Source of the DNA: Alphaproteobacteria bacterium
GTDB lineage: Bacteria > Pseudomonadota > Alphaproteobacteria > Caulobacterales > Parvularculaceae
Reading direction: 5' to 3'
NCBI GenBank assembly: GCA_013151255.1
Contig: JAADIQ010000098.1
Location: 16,626-80,625 of the forward strand
DNA: 64,000 bases
Shown: positions 15,350 through 24,639 of the stretch, one piece after another
Position numbering within the stretch: the stretch's first letter is position 1
How the letters are laid out: each line of letters starts with the position of its first letter
Position numbers and translations under genes: made by a program
Notes under the pieces: model-generated
What the model was told of the DNA's origin: nothing
Seen by the model: only the letters and a program-made list of their open reading frames with translations
Databases searched by the model: none

Positions 15350-16948
15350 CTAATCGTCAAATCGTTTTCGGCTCATGCGGGCGACCGGTTTATCTTCTAC
15401 TGGCTGGCGCTCATTCGTTTTTCCAATTGAACAGACAATGGCCGCGACTATGACGCCGACGCAAAGCTTCCAAGGAAACGCGATGTTTTTCATCGCTTCG
15501 GGAAGCCCTAATATATCGATCATGAATGCTTGCTGCGCCAGGATTACAAAGAACCCGATAATCAGCGCTGCGATGACTGAGTTCGCTGAGCCTCTATTGG
15601 TGAAGACCGCAACGAAAAAGACGCCAAGCAGACCTGCATAGGCGAAGGTCATGACCGATAATGCAAATTCCAACAACGGCATTTGTGCATAGCGCTGCCA
15701 ATAGAAACAAATCGCGGACATTAGAAAGAGGCTGAGCGCAAAGGCGGCCATGCCTATTCTGCCTGCATTGACAAAATGACTAGGGGCGAGTTTCCGGCGT
15801 CGTTCTATCCAGGGGCGGTAAAAATCTTCAATCAACACCGATGACATCGAATTCAGGCCTGAATTCAAAGTTGATATCGCGGCGGCCAGGACGCCCACCG
15901 TAACCAGCCCGCGCAAGCCCGACGGGATTTCGCTAAGGATGTAAAACATAAAAACGGTGATGGTCTCGCCCTGAAACTCGCTTGCAACGCTCATCGTATC
16001 CGCGCGGGCCATTAGGTCTGGCCGTTCATAAAAAATGTGCAGCAGCTCGCCAATCGAGACAAACACCCAGACCAGCGGAATGGCGATCAGTACAGAGAAA
16101 ATAATCGCTTTTCCCCCGCCTTTTTCATCCTTGCAGGAGAGCAAACGCTGTGTCGTGTCCTGGTCGAGCCCGAAATTGCCGACATAAAGGAGGAAGACGC
16201 CAGTGCCGACGGCCCATATGGAAAATGGTTGGCTGAATGAGAATGAAAAATCGATCAGCGTGAGTTTGTTCTGGCCTGAAGGCGTGTTGGCGAGCGCGTC
16301 GAGAATATCGACGAACGGCAACGGAATTTGCATCCGCAGATATATCAATACGCCAATCGCGGCCCCGGCATAGATAAGAAACTGGATGAAATCGCTCCAG
16401 ATTACAGACCGAATGCCGCCGACAAAGGTAAACACAAAGCCGAGCAGCACAATCGCGAACGAAGCGGTGATAACGCTTGTCGCCGCGACATCTGCGAACA
16501 GGATCATGGATACAGCGATGGCCGCCATATAAAGCCGCGCGCCATTGGCGAACACCCGGCCGACGAGGTACATGGCGCCGGCGGCTTTTGTCGCCCGGTC
16601 TCCAAACTTCACAGCTAAGAGTTCATAAACCGTCGTCGCCCGAATGGCGTAAAAGCGCGGCACCAGGATTTTTGCGACAAAGACCGCCGCGAGGAATGCG
16701 CCGATAAAGGTGCTGAGATAGGTATAATCCCCTCGATATCCGTAATCGGGACCGCCAAGGAATGTTGCTGCGGACTGGGTCGTGGCGAGAACGGAAATCG
16801 TCACCAGCCAAAGCGACATTTCATTGCCGCCGAGAAAATAGTCCCGTGAGCTTGATGCGCCTTTTCGAGAAAAGAACCAGCCAAACATCGCGAGTATGAC
16901 GAGATACCCGACGACAACCATCCAGTCAGCAAGAGAAAATTCTGTCAT
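15350..16948 (-). CDS. Sodium/solute symporter (SSS family), candidate amino-sugar importer
   Basis: 532 residues with about 13-14 transmembrane helices. It has the family's N-terminal layout (WMVVVGYLVILAMFGWFF; the RDYFLGGNEMSLW segment; SVLATTQSAATFLGGPDYGY) and the conserved LNSGLNSMSSVLIEDFYRP segment near 365. It probably moves a sugar or its derivative across the inner membrane with Na+. It lies 190 bp after the TonB receptor on the same strand and divergent from the amino-sugar kinase operon, which suggests GlcNAc, MurNAc or anhydro-MurNAc as cargo. No AmpG- or NagP-type carrier is present in the window. The family call is secure; the substrate is inferred from context. Confidence 0.88.
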   Translation of the reverse strand: MTEFSLADWMVVVGYLVILAMFGWFFSRKGASSSRDYFLGGNEMSLWLVTISVLATTQSAATFLGGPDYGYRGDYTYLSTFIGAFLAAVFVAKILVPRFYAIRATTVYELLAVKFGDRATKAAGAMYLVGRVFANGARLYMAAIAVSMILFADVAATSVITASFAIVLLGFVFTFVGGIRSVIWSDFIQFLIYAGAAIGVLIYLRMQIPLPFVDILDALANTPSGQNKLTLIDFSFSFSQPFSIWAVGTGVFLLYVGNFGLDQDTTQRLLSCKDEKGGGKAIIFSVLIAIPLVWVFVSIGELLHIFYERPDLMARADTMSVASEFQGETITVFMFYILSEIPSGLRGLVTVGVLAAAISTLNSGLNSMSSVLIEDFYRPWIERRRKLAPSHFVNAGRIGMAAFALSLFLMSAICFYWQRYAQMPLLEFALSVMTFAYAGLLGVFFVAVFTNRGSANSVIAALIIGFFVILAQQAFMIDILGLPEAMKNIAFPWKLCVGVIVAAIVCSIGKTNERQPVEDKPVARMSRKRFDD

Positions 16949-17022
16949 GGCATATTCGTTCTGACTGTCGGGTTAGCTTATTGAGTGTCCATATTGGGCA
17001 TAGCAAATTTTAGGCGTTACGC

Positions 17023-17060
17023 AAAAAAATGCGGGAGATGACACCGAAGTATCATCTCCC
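17023..17060 (-). terminator. Rho-independent terminator after the amino-sugar TonB receptor
   Basis: On the minus strand, a perfect 9-bp stem GGGAGATGA/TCATCTCCC (17033-17060) is followed by a run of seven T (17023-17029). It lies 79 bp past the receptor stop and before the SSS symporter start, so much transcription may end here and the symporter may be a read-through or separately started gene. Confidence 0.75.
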
Positions 17061-17138
17061 GTCAGGACTGGCGCCGCCGCTCGGATGATGTCGGGAGAAA
17101 ACATCTCGTCCCGTACGGAGCAAGCCTCTGTAATCGCC

Positions 17139-19850
17139 CTAAAAGCGCGCGCGAACCGTGGCGCCAAATGAACGCCCAACCGCATCATATTCACTAACCG
17201 TTCCGAAGAAATTGCCCCCGGAGAGCGGCACGGGCGGTTCTTTATCGAAGATGTTTTTGACGCCAGCCGTCACCCTGACATTGTCGGTGACGTCATAGGT
17301 GCCGGTCAGGTCAAAATAGTCCTGGGCGTTAATGGTATCGGTCGCATCGCCTGCGTTTCGTACGCCGCCGATCCGGCGCCAGCTCAACTGAGCGCCGAAC
17401 GCGTCCATCGCCCAATCCAGGTTCGCGCGATGTTTGTAGTCCGGCTGAAGGAAGCTGGCGAAGTCGCCGCTGCACGAGCCGCCGAATGTGCCTTTACAGT
17501 CGGTCGACGCAACAGTGGCGTTGGCTTGCCGGCTTTGAGCGGTAACGATTGTCGCCGAATAAGTCAGCCGAAACTGTTCTGCGAGCGTTCCCATAATATC
17601 CAATGGAAGCGTCAGGCCTATATCCAGCCCTTCTTGTTTCAGGCTCGCCAAGTTGAAGTCATTGACCAGCGCCTGGCTGATCAAACCCGTTCCCGGGTCC
17701 CGCAGGACAGCGCCACAAAGTGGATTGTCCGCAACCGGATTATCAATATAGCAATCCGTCAGGGCTGCTATCGGTTGGATCTGGCTCACCGCATCAGTGA
17801 TTTCAATATTATAATAATCAACCACCAGGCTCGCGCCGGGATAAGCTTCAGGCGTCACCACCACGCCAACGGTAATTGTTTCACCTTTTTCGGTGTCGAT
17901 GGCTGGGTTGCCGCCGAAGCTGTAAATGGCCTGGCTGGTGTCGAAGGGCGTCCCCGGCGCCGCGGCGCCTTGTGCTGCGCATTGGGCTGCATCGCCGCGC
18001 CCATCCAAACAGGGATCGCCGTCAAACCGGCCGCCGAGACGCGGAATGAAGCTTGCGCTTGTTGGGTCGAAGAGAGCGAGCGACAATTGCACTTCGGGGC
18101 CTGCGAACTCACCCAGATTGGGCGAGCGAACGGTGGTTTGGCGCTGTCCGCGGAAGCGGATGGTGTCGTTTACGACCCATGTGCCGCCGAACTTATCCGC
18201 GTTGCCCTTACCGGTTGTCGAAAAGTCGAACGAGCGAAAAGCGCCCTCAAAGTTCAACTGCTGAATGAACGGCAAGTCCGACAGGATTGGAACCAAAACT
18301 TCGCCAAAGACTTCGTTTGTATCAAACCCGGCATCGAGCGAGCTGACGCCGCCCAAGCCAAAAGCAAGACCGTTTTGCAAAGCAATCCCCGGCGTTTGGC
18401 GACCGGTTTCCTTGCGATACTCATAGCCGCCAGCAAAGCCTATAGGGCCGGCCGGCAATTCAAAGACATCGCTGGTGTCACCGGAAATAACGATTGAGGT
18501 AACGAACTGGTCGCGCGTCCTGTTGGAATGCACAATATCGGTTCCAAAACTGCTTAGATCTGCATTCGGACCAAATATGTCCACTGTATCGGCAATGGCG
18601 CCAAACCGGCTGTTTCCACTTCCGTCGTTGACTATCGCATTATTAAATACGACGGCGTTTTCTTCCGCGCGCCCATATTGGACATAAGCGTCCCATGAGA
18701 CGTTATCGGTGATGGCGCCGCGCAATCCGCCGACGATTTGGAACGTATCCCGGCTGGTTTCCGTTCTTTGCAAGCCGAGACCAAGATTGCGCTCGACATT
18801 CACCGTCGCATTCCCGCTGCCATCGAAGGTCAACAGGGCGGCCGCCGCTGCCGGCAAGAATGGGTTTGTGTTGGAAATCGTCACTTCTTCATTGACGCTG
18901 ATGGGCGTCTGCCCGGTCGATCCGGCGCCGGTCACATTGATGTCGGTGAAAAACGCCCGTCCATAGACCTCAACATTGCTGAACAATTCATAGTCAAACA
19001 AAAGGCTAGCGTTGAAACGCGTCATCGGCTGGATCAGGAACCGATCAGGGGTGACATTGACGGTTTGCCGCGTCGTGCCGAAATTTCCGGCTTCGTCAAA
19101 GGAGAAGAAATTTCCTGAGGCGACATCCGTAAAGTTTCCGCCTTCAGACGGAATAGCTGTCACCGTTCCCGCGGTGAAGTCTCGCTCGCCGGCGAGAAGT
19201 TCAAAACGCTCAGTATACCCTAAATAAGCAACGACATGACCGCGCCCATCATGGATGTCGCTGCCAGCGATAAGCTCAGCTTGAATAGATTCGCCGCCGC
19301 CATTGGGCACATCGCCGGTGACAGAAAGCTGAAGGCCGTTAAAGTCATCATTGAGGATAAAGTTGACAACGCCGGCAACAGCATCCGCGCCATAGATCGC
19401 CGCTGCGCCGCCGGTCAGCACTTCAACACGTTTTATCAATCCGGTTGGTAGGCTGTTGGTGTCGACAGCATTGCGGAAACTAAACGGAACCGCCCGGGTC
19501 CCGTTCACCAGAACCAGCGTCCTGTTCTGGCCCAGGCCGCGCAAGTCGATGGTCGAGGAGCCGAGCGAATCGCCAACCGCCGCGCCCGTCGCATTGGCGC
19601 CGCCGCCGGCTTGCGGAAGGCGCTGGAAAATATCTTCGATGGTTACAGATCGATCCGTAGCGATTTGTTCGGCGTCAATAGTGGTCACTGGCGTTGGCGA
19701 CGTCAGTCCGGAACGGGCGATGCGCGAGCCCGTGACGAGGATTGTATCGCGCGCGTTATCTGTCGCTCCATCTTGCGCGGCGGCTTGCCCGCTGATGGCG
19801 AAGACAAGCGACGTCAGGCTCACCGCGCTTAATAAAACTGATCTTTTCAT
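17139..19850 (-). CDS. TonB-dependent receptor of the amino-sugar salvage locus
   Basis: 903 residues. A signal peptide (MKRSVLLSAVSLTSLVFAI..QAAAQ, about 1-25) is followed by a TonB-box-like RDTILVTGSRIA, a plug with SPTPVTTIDAEQI, RLPQAGGG and LVLVNGTRAVPF, then GGAAAIYGADAVAGVVNFIL, and a long barrel ending in ATVRARF, the aromatic end needed for outer-membrane insertion. GGGAGGG stands 6 bases before ATG 19850; the frame opens at 19880. Divergent from the kinase operon, with three ACCA(A/T)T half-sites at 10-11-bp spacing upstream (19908-19934). Likely imports muropeptides, GlcNAc-MurNAc fragments or chitooligosaccharides. This is the largest receptor in the window. Confidence 0.92.
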   Translation of the reverse strand: MKRSVLLSAVSLTSLVFAISGQAAAQDGATDNARDTILVTGSRIARSGLTSPTPVTTIDAEQIATDRSVTIEDIFQRLPQAGGGANATGAAVGDSLGSSTIDLRGLGQNRTLVLVNGTRAVPFSFRNAVDTNSLPTGLIKRVEVLTGGAAAIYGADAVAGVVNFILNDDFNGLQLSVTGDVPNGGGESIQAELIAGSDIHDGRGHVVAYLGYTERFELLAGERDFTAGTVTAIPSEGGNFTDVASGNFFSFDEAGNFGTTRQTVNVTPDRFLIQPMTRFNASLLFDYELFSNVEVYGRAFFTDINVTGAGSTGQTPISVNEEVTISNTNPFLPAAAAALLTFDGSGNATVNVERNLGLGLQRTETSRDTFQIVGGLRGAITDNVSWDAYVQYGRAEENAVVFNNAIVNDGSGNSRFGAIADTVDIFGPNADLSSFGTDIVHSNRTRDQFVTSIVISGDTSDVFELPAGPIGFAGGYEYRKETGRQTPGIALQNGLAFGLGGVSSLDAGFDTNEVFGEVLVPILSDLPFIQQLNFEGAFRSFDFSTTGKGNADKFGGTWVVNDTIRFRGQRQTTVRSPNLGEFAGPEVQLSLALFDPTSASFIPRLGGRFDGDPCLDGRGDAAQCAAQGAAAPGTPFDTSQAIYSFGGNPAIDTEKGETITVGVVVTPEAYPGASLVVDYYNIEITDAVSQIQPIAALTDCYIDNPVADNPLCGAVLRDPGTGLISQALVNDFNLASLKQEGLDIGLTLPLDIMGTLAEQFRLTYSATIVTAQSRQANATVASTDCKGTFGGSCSGDFASFLQPDYKHRANLDWAMDAFGAQLSWRRIGGVRNAGDATDTINAQDYFDLTGTYDVTDNVRVTAGVKNIFDKEPPVPLSGGNFFGTVSEYDAVGRSFGATVRARF

Positions 19851-20287
19851 GGAATTCCCTCCCAGCGTATGATTAACCAAAATTCTCGGCCTCTAAACCG
19901 TATAGATACCAATAAAACACCATTTTGGACCATTTGCAAATTCAGGCAAATGCTTTTTGTGATGGCGAGGCGCCTCTGTGACAAATTCGCAACGGCTCAG
20001 ATAGCGCTGCCGATGTCAATATTTAAGTGATTCAGTGCCTTTCGCGATGTTGGCAGCCACAGAATCCACCGATACCAATTTTTATGGATGCCGCCGCCAG
20101 GTGGAATCAGACGCGAAAAAGAAGGGCTTGAAGTGGAAGGCCATGTAGACATATATAATACCACTCGGTCATAATTAACGATGCGTGCTGCGTTGAGGAG
20201 GGTTTTTGCCGCCTGCGCAGTAAGTTTCGACGCGCGCTGGCGCGCGATCGCAAGACGACGAGCACGACCACTACAAAGGAGGCTGCC
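19851..20287. promoter_or_regulatory. Divergent control region of the amino-sugar locus
   Basis: 437 bp without a gene between the TonB receptor and the kinase operon. On the receptor side, ACCAAT (19908), ACCATT (19919) and ACCATT (19929) repeat every 10-11 bp; the first is preceded by the inverted arms GTAT-AG-ATAC (19900-19909). On the kinase side, GATACCAAT lies near 20071-20079 and ATGTAGACAT at 20143-20152. The TGGT/ACCA half-site is typical of HutC-type amino-sugar repressors, so the GntR/UTRA protein at 26864 is the likely binder. Confidence 0.45.
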
Positions 20288-21175
20288 ATGTTTTATCTGG
20301 GCGTAGACGCAGGCGGCACCCATTGCCGGGCGCAGCTGATCAATGAAGATGGCATCCTGGTCGGCTTTGGCGAAGGCGGGCCCGGCAACACCCGACTTGG
20401 CATTGACGCATCATTTGCAAGCATTGAGCAATCCTTTCGGCAGGCCTGTCAAAGGGCGCAGTTGGAATCGCATCAGCTTACGCAAATTGCAGCGGGACTG
20501 GGCGTCGCCGGGGTGGAGCGCGACGGCGCTAAGGAAAAATTGCGAACATGTCCGTTCCCGTTCAACACGGTTGAGATTGCGAGCGATGTGGAAATTGCGA
20601 ATTTGGGCGCCCATAGCGGTCAGGATGGCGCCGTCGTTATCGTTGGTACGGGAAGCATTGGGTTCGCGCGTTGTAAAGGCGAAACGTTTCGTGTCGGCGG
20701 GTATGGTTTTCCGATTTCCGATGAAGGCAGCGGCGCCTATCTTGGATTGCAGGCTTTGCGTGTTACGCTCAGGGCCGCAGACGGGCGGATTTCCGGAACC
20801 AACTTCACAGAAAATCTTTTTGGTGATTTTGACGCATCCTCCAGGAAGATTGTCGCCTGGATGGATGAAGCCGGGGCGACGGAATATGCAACGCTCGCGC
20901 CGAAGGTCGTTGAATATGCCCGCCAGGGAGACAAAATCGCTGCTGACCTTATGCGTCGTGCGGCTGAACATGTGAACGCGATGGTGGAGAGCTTGTCAGA
21001 CTGGGGCGCGCCGCAATGTTCTATCATTGGCGGTCTCTCGGAGCATATTATTGACTGGCTTCCGCATCGGACAGCCTCAAACATCAAGCCGCCGGAAGGC
21101 CAACCGATCGATGGCGCTATTCTTCTCGCCAAGACCCTCACGACGACAAATCGCCTCGCGCCCTCCAAACAATAA
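20288..21175 (+). CDS. BadF/BadG-type amino-sugar kinase (GlcNAc and/or MurNAc kinase)
   Basis: 295 residues of the actin/hexokinase ATPase fold. Seen: phosphate-1 loop VDAGGTHCRAQL (about 5-16), the acidic SDVEIANLGAH near 100, phosphate-2 VGTGSIGF near 120, GGYGFPISDEGSGAYLG near 137-153, and the adenosine motif SIIGGLSEH near 246. Eukaryotic GlcNAc kinase and clostridial MurK, which phosphorylates both MurNAc and GlcNAc, belong to this family. AAAGGAGG stands before ATG 20288. First gene of a tight operon (16 bp to anmK). In context it should feed GlcNAc-6-P to NagA and/or MurNAc-6-P to MurQ; which sugar it prefers cannot be told from sequence. Confidence 0.85.
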   Translation: MFYLGVDAGGTHCRAQLINEDGILVGFGEGGPGNTRLGIDASFASIEQSFRQACQRAQLESHQLTQIAAGLGVAGVERDGAKEKLRTCPFPFNTVEIASDVEIANLGAHSGQDGAVVIVGTGSIGFARCKGETFRVGGYGFPISDEGSGAYLGLQALRVTLRAADGRISGTNFTENLFGDFDASSRKIVAWMDEAGATEYATLAPKVVEYARQGDKIAADLMRRAAEHVNAMVESLSDWGAPQCSIIGGLSEHIIDWLPHRTASNIKPPEGQPIDGAILLAKTLTTTNRLAPSKQ

Positions 21176-21191
21176 CCGGCCTTGTTCAAGC

Positions 21192-22394
21192 ATGCTTAAA
21201 GACATTGAAAAACTCGCCGTCGTCGCCGCAAAAGAGGAACGAACCATCATCGGGCTGATGAGCGGCACGTCGTTGGATGGGCTTGATATTGCGTTGTGCA
21301 AAGTTTCAGGTTCTGGTCGCGACACCAAAGTCTCGTTGGAGGCATTTGCAACGGCGCCTTACCATGATGATTATCGGAGCAACATCGGCGCAGTTTTTTC
21401 AAAGCGCGATGTCGACCTAGAATTGGTGTGCCTGTTAAACCCTTATGTGGCAAGAATACAGGCCAGGCTCATAAATCAACAACTCAGAGCCTGGGATGTA
21501 CAGCCCCAGGATATTGATTTGATTGCGAGCCACGGACAAACGATTTATCACGCACCGAAATCGCAGCACAAACGAGATGTGTTCTCAAATGCAACACTGC
21601 AAATCGGCGATGGCGATCATATGGCGCTTGAAACCGGCGTCATAACGATCAGTGATTTTCGCCAAAAACACATCGCCGCGGGCGGCGAGGGCGCACCGCT
21701 TGCAGCTTATGGGGACTATCTTATTTTCAGCACCCCAGCAGAAAACCGAATTCTTCTGAATATTGGCGGTATCGCAAATATCACTTTCCTACCCAAAAGC
21801 CTTGAGGCGAGGGAAGTCTTCAGCACCGATATCGGGCCGGGCAATACAATCATGGACGCCTATATACGAGAGTACTTTCCCGGAAAGCTCTACGATACGG
21901 ACGCTGAGCTTGCTGGCGCCGGCGCCGTTCATGAACGGCTCTTGAGAGAGCTGATGTCGTCGGAATTTTTCGCAGTCGGATTTCCAAAAACCACAGGCCC
22001 AGAATTATTCAATTTGGGTTATCTAAAGCGCGCCCAACAAAACACTGGGACACAAGCGCTTAGCCACACGGATATTATGGCGACCTTGAACCGGTTTTCC
22101 GCCGAGACTATCGCAGAGGCTATTGTCGCATGCCCGGCGTACCCGGCGAGCGCGACTATCTTCGCGAGCGGCGGCGGCGTTCATAACCCACTGCTAATAG
22201 CGACAATTCAGAACCTGCTGCCGCAAACCGATATCAAATCGACAGCTGAATTGTTTGTTGATCCCGATGCGAAAGAAGCAGTCCTGTTCGCCATTCTTGC
22301 TAACGAATGCGTAGCAGGGCAGGGCGCCGGCATCGGCAATCCAGACGCTGGCATACCCAGCATATCCATGGGCAAGATAAGCCTGTGTCATTGA
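21192..22394 (+). CDS. anmK: Anhydro-N-acetylmuramic acid kinase
   Basis: Hydrolyses the 1,6-anhydro ring of anhydro-MurNAc and phosphorylates it to MurNAc-6-P using ATP. 400 residues; ATG 21192 (MLKDIEK) is chosen over the longer open frame from 21027, which overlaps the kinase gene. The first 17 residues precede the family's usual start at IIGLMSGTSLDGLDIAL. Also seen: DLIASHGQTIYHAP near 112, RILLNIGGIANITFLP near 188, STDIGPGNTIMDAYI near 210, and FASGGGVHNP near 327. All the marks of an intact AnmK. Follows the BadF-type kinase by 16 bp; both converge on MurQ's substrate. Confidence 0.95.
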   Translation: MLKDIEKLAVVAAKEERTIIGLMSGTSLDGLDIALCKVSGSGRDTKVSLEAFATAPYHDDYRSNIGAVFSKRDVDLELVCLLNPYVARIQARLINQQLRAWDVQPQDIDLIASHGQTIYHAPKSQHKRDVFSNATLQIGDGDHMALETGVITISDFRQKHIAAGGEGAPLAAYGDYLIFSTPAENRILLNIGGIANITFLPKSLEAREVFSTDIGPGNTIMDAYIREYFPGKLYDTDAELAGAGAVHERLLRELMSSEFFAVGFPKTTGPELFNLGYLKRAQQNTGTQALSHTDIMATLNRFSAETIAEAIVACPAYPASATIFASGGGVHNPLLIATIQNLLPQTDIKSTAELFVDPDAKEAVLFAILANECVAGQGAGIGNPDAGIPSISMGKISLCH

Positions 22395-22444
22395 CGCGCC
22401 TTCACCGCCATAGACGCCCCGCTCGCTCACAAGAAAGCAATGGC

Positions 22445-23482
22445 ATGATCGAAGATTATTCTGGGACGCAAATGTATGCCGAGGCGGCGCAGGCCAGTGA
22501 TCGCGTAGAACAACAATCTAGAGAGATCAGGCCTGGCGTTGATGAGCTCGGCCGGATGTTTGGGGCCAACCGGTTTCATACCGTCCTCACCTGCGCACGC
22601 GGAAGTTCCGATCATGCCGCAACCTACGCCAAATATTTGATTGAGACGGAACTTGGCATTCCCGTCGCATCTTTCGCGCCTTCAATCGCGTCGGTTTATC
22701 ATGCGCGACAGCGTTTGGAAGGCGCTTTGTTTCTGGCGATCTCACAATCGGGCGAGAGCCCTGATCTTTTGGCGGCGGCGGAGCATGCGAAAAAATACGG
22801 GGCAAGCGTTGCGGCCCTCGTCAATAACACAAGCAGTCCGCTTGCTGATGGTGCAGATATTGTAATCCCTATGGGCGCCGGGCCGGAACTGAGCGTGGCG
22901 GCGACAAAGTCGTTCATCTGTTCTCTTTGCGCCATTGCGCGCATCGTTGAGGCGGGCGCCAACAACACAAAGCTCAGCGCCGCATTGCCAGGCCTCCCGT
23001 CAGCGCTTTCCAAGGCGTGGTTATGTGATTGGTCGGAAGCGATTGAGCCGCTGGCGTCCGCGACAAATCTTTTTGTCATCAGCCGCGGGCTCGGTCTGTC
23101 CATCGCTTGCGAAGCGGCGCTAAAACTCAAAGAGACTTGCGCCCTGCATGCCGAAGGCTATAGCGCCGCCGAGGTGAAGCATGGCCCCATGGCGATAGCC
23201 TCCGACGGGTTTCCTGTCCTGGCTTTTGCCCCCTCGGACAAAACAGGCATAGGCTTCGATGCGCTGATAGAAGAATTTTCATCGAGAGGCGTTAATTGCA
23301 TGGTCGCCGGACTAAACCTGGCTAATGCGCTGCATTTGCCGAGCGTTGATGCGGGCGCTCACCAACTCACCCCAATCGTACAAATACTCTCATTTTACCG
23401 CTTCGCGAACGCCCTGTCCTGCCGCCGTGGTCTCAACCCCGACGCACCGCCATTTTTAAAAAAGATCACGGAGACGCGCTGA
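22445..23482 (+). CDS. SIS-domain glucosamine-6-phosphate deaminase (NagB-II type)
   Basis: 345 residues with two sugar-isomerase (SIS) domains, the isomerase half of GlmS without the glutaminase. It should convert glucosamine-6-P to fructose-6-P and ammonia, replacing classical NagB. Seen: TCARGSSDHAATYAKYL (about 45-61), AISQSGESPDLL near 100, GAGPELSVAATKSF near 145, and the family's C-terminal GLNPDAPPFLKKITETR. ATG 22445 (MIEDYSG) is chosen by comparison with the family; the open frame from 22307 overlaps anmK. Its last base overlaps the nagA ATG (TGATG), indicating translational coupling with the deacetylase that makes its substrate. Confidence 0.92.
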   Translation: MIEDYSGTQMYAEAAQASDRVEQQSREIRPGVDELGRMFGANRFHTVLTCARGSSDHAATYAKYLIETELGIPVASFAPSIASVYHARQRLEGALFLAISQSGESPDLLAAAEHAKKYGASVAALVNNTSSPLADGADIVIPMGAGPELSVAATKSFICSLCAIARIVEAGANNTKLSAALPGLPSALSKAWLCDWSEAIEPLASATNLFVISRGLGLSIACEAALKLKETCALHAEGYSAAEVKHGPMAIASDGFPVLAFAPSDKTGIGFDALIEEFSSRGVNCMVAGLNLANALHLPSVDAGAHQLTPIVQILSFYRFANALSCRRGLNPDAPPFLKKITETR

Positions 23483-24636
23483 TGCTGGCAATTCATGGCG
23501 GCGAAATTCTTGTTGACGATGCATTCAGAAGCGATGTCTGTGTGTTGGTTTGCGATGGCGCCATCAAGGATATTGTGAGCCAATCTGATGCGCCGTCGCA
23601 GGCGGATCGCTACGACCTTAAAGGCGGATATCTCACGGCCGGTTTTATTGACCTGCAAGTCAATGGCGGCGGCGGCGTCATGTTCAATGATGCGCCGACC
23701 GTCCAAACGATAGAAAAAATTGCAGCCGCCCATCGTGCATTCGGTACGACAGGTTTTTTGCCGACGCTCATCAGTGATGATTTTGACATTATCCGCGAAG
23801 CGATCTGCGCGGTGGACGAGGCCATAAAGATTGGAGCGCCGGGTGTTCTCGGTATTCACCTCGAAGGCCCGTTCCTGAATGCAGAAAAACGCGGCGTGCA
23901 TGACGTAAAAAAGCTGTTGCCGCTCGATGAGGCGTCGATAGATTTGATCTCATCGCTGAAGAACGGCGTAACGCTTGTGACTTTGGCCCCAGAAATGACA
24001 ATGCCGGGCCAGATACGGGCGTTGACAGAGCGCGGCGTCATCGTTGCGGCCGGCCATACAAATGCTAGCTATGCGCAAATTAATGCGGCTATCGCAGAAG
24101 GCCTCAGCGGTTTTACGCATTTGTTTAACGCCATGTCGCAGCTAGGCTCGCGCGAGCCCGGCGCGGTTGGCGCCGCACTCGATTCAGACAGCGTGTGGGC
24201 TGGGATCATCATTGACGGCTTCCATGTTCACGACGCGTCGTTGCGCCTTGCGTTAAAGTGCATGTCGCCGGCCCGTGTTGCGCTTGTCACCGATTCCATG
24301 GCGACAGTTGGCAGTGATATCGATAGCTTTTCGTTAGGCGGCGCCATCGTAACGTCTAACAATGGCAAGCTTACAACACCGCAAGGCACGCTTGCCGGCT
24401 CCACGCTCAACATGATGCTGGCGGTAAAAAACTGCCGTGCACGCTTAAATGTTGATCTTGCAACCGCGATACAAATGGCGACGGCAACCCCTTCGCGAGC
24501 GTTAGGCTTACAAAATGCCCGGGGAGCGATTTTCACAAGCATGAAGGCCGACCTGGTTCACTTTTCCAGCCAATTTGATGTCGTTGAAACCTGGATCAAC
24601 GGCAGCGCCAGCGCGTCGTCAAACCGGGATCGGTAA
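23482..24636 (+). CDS. nagA: N-acetylglucosamine-6-phosphate deacetylase
   Basis: Removes acetate from GlcNAc-6-P to give glucosamine-6-P. 384 residues, the usual length. Seen: LTAGFIDLQVNGGGG near 51 (the HxD-type metal pair is in the variant Q-V-N-G form), GTTGFLPTLISD near 90, HLEGPFLNAEKRGVHD near 130 (metal glutamate), AGHTNASY near 189, GFTHLFNAMSQL near 209, and the catalytic aspartate in LVTDSMATVG near 271. Start overlaps the deaminase stop by one base; the NagX-like gene follows after 3 bp. Central step of the locus: it receives GlcNAc-6-P both from the kinase and from MurQ. Confidence 0.95.
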   Translation: MLAIHGGEILVDDAFRSDVCVLVCDGAIKDIVSQSDAPSQADRYDLKGGYLTAGFIDLQVNGGGGVMFNDAPTVQTIEKIAAAHRAFGTTGFLPTLISDDFDIIREAICAVDEAIKIGAPGVLGIHLEGPFLNAEKRGVHDVKKLLPLDEASIDLISSLKNGVTLVTLAPEMTMPGQIRALTERGVIVAAGHTNASYAQINAAIAEGLSGFTHLFNAMSQLGSREPGAVGAALDSDSVWAGIIIDGFHVHDASLRLALKCMSPARVALVTDSMATVGSDIDSFSLGGAIVTSNNGKLTTPQGTLAGSTLNMMLAVKNCRARLNVDLATAIQMATATPSRALGLQNARGAIFTSMKADLVHFSSQFDVVETWINGSASASSNRDR

Positions 24637-24639
24637 GCC

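Noticed and set aside
17430..18497. 355-residue plus-strand open frame inside the TonB receptor
   Set aside because: Antisense shadow; the receptor frame has clear plug and barrel motifs.
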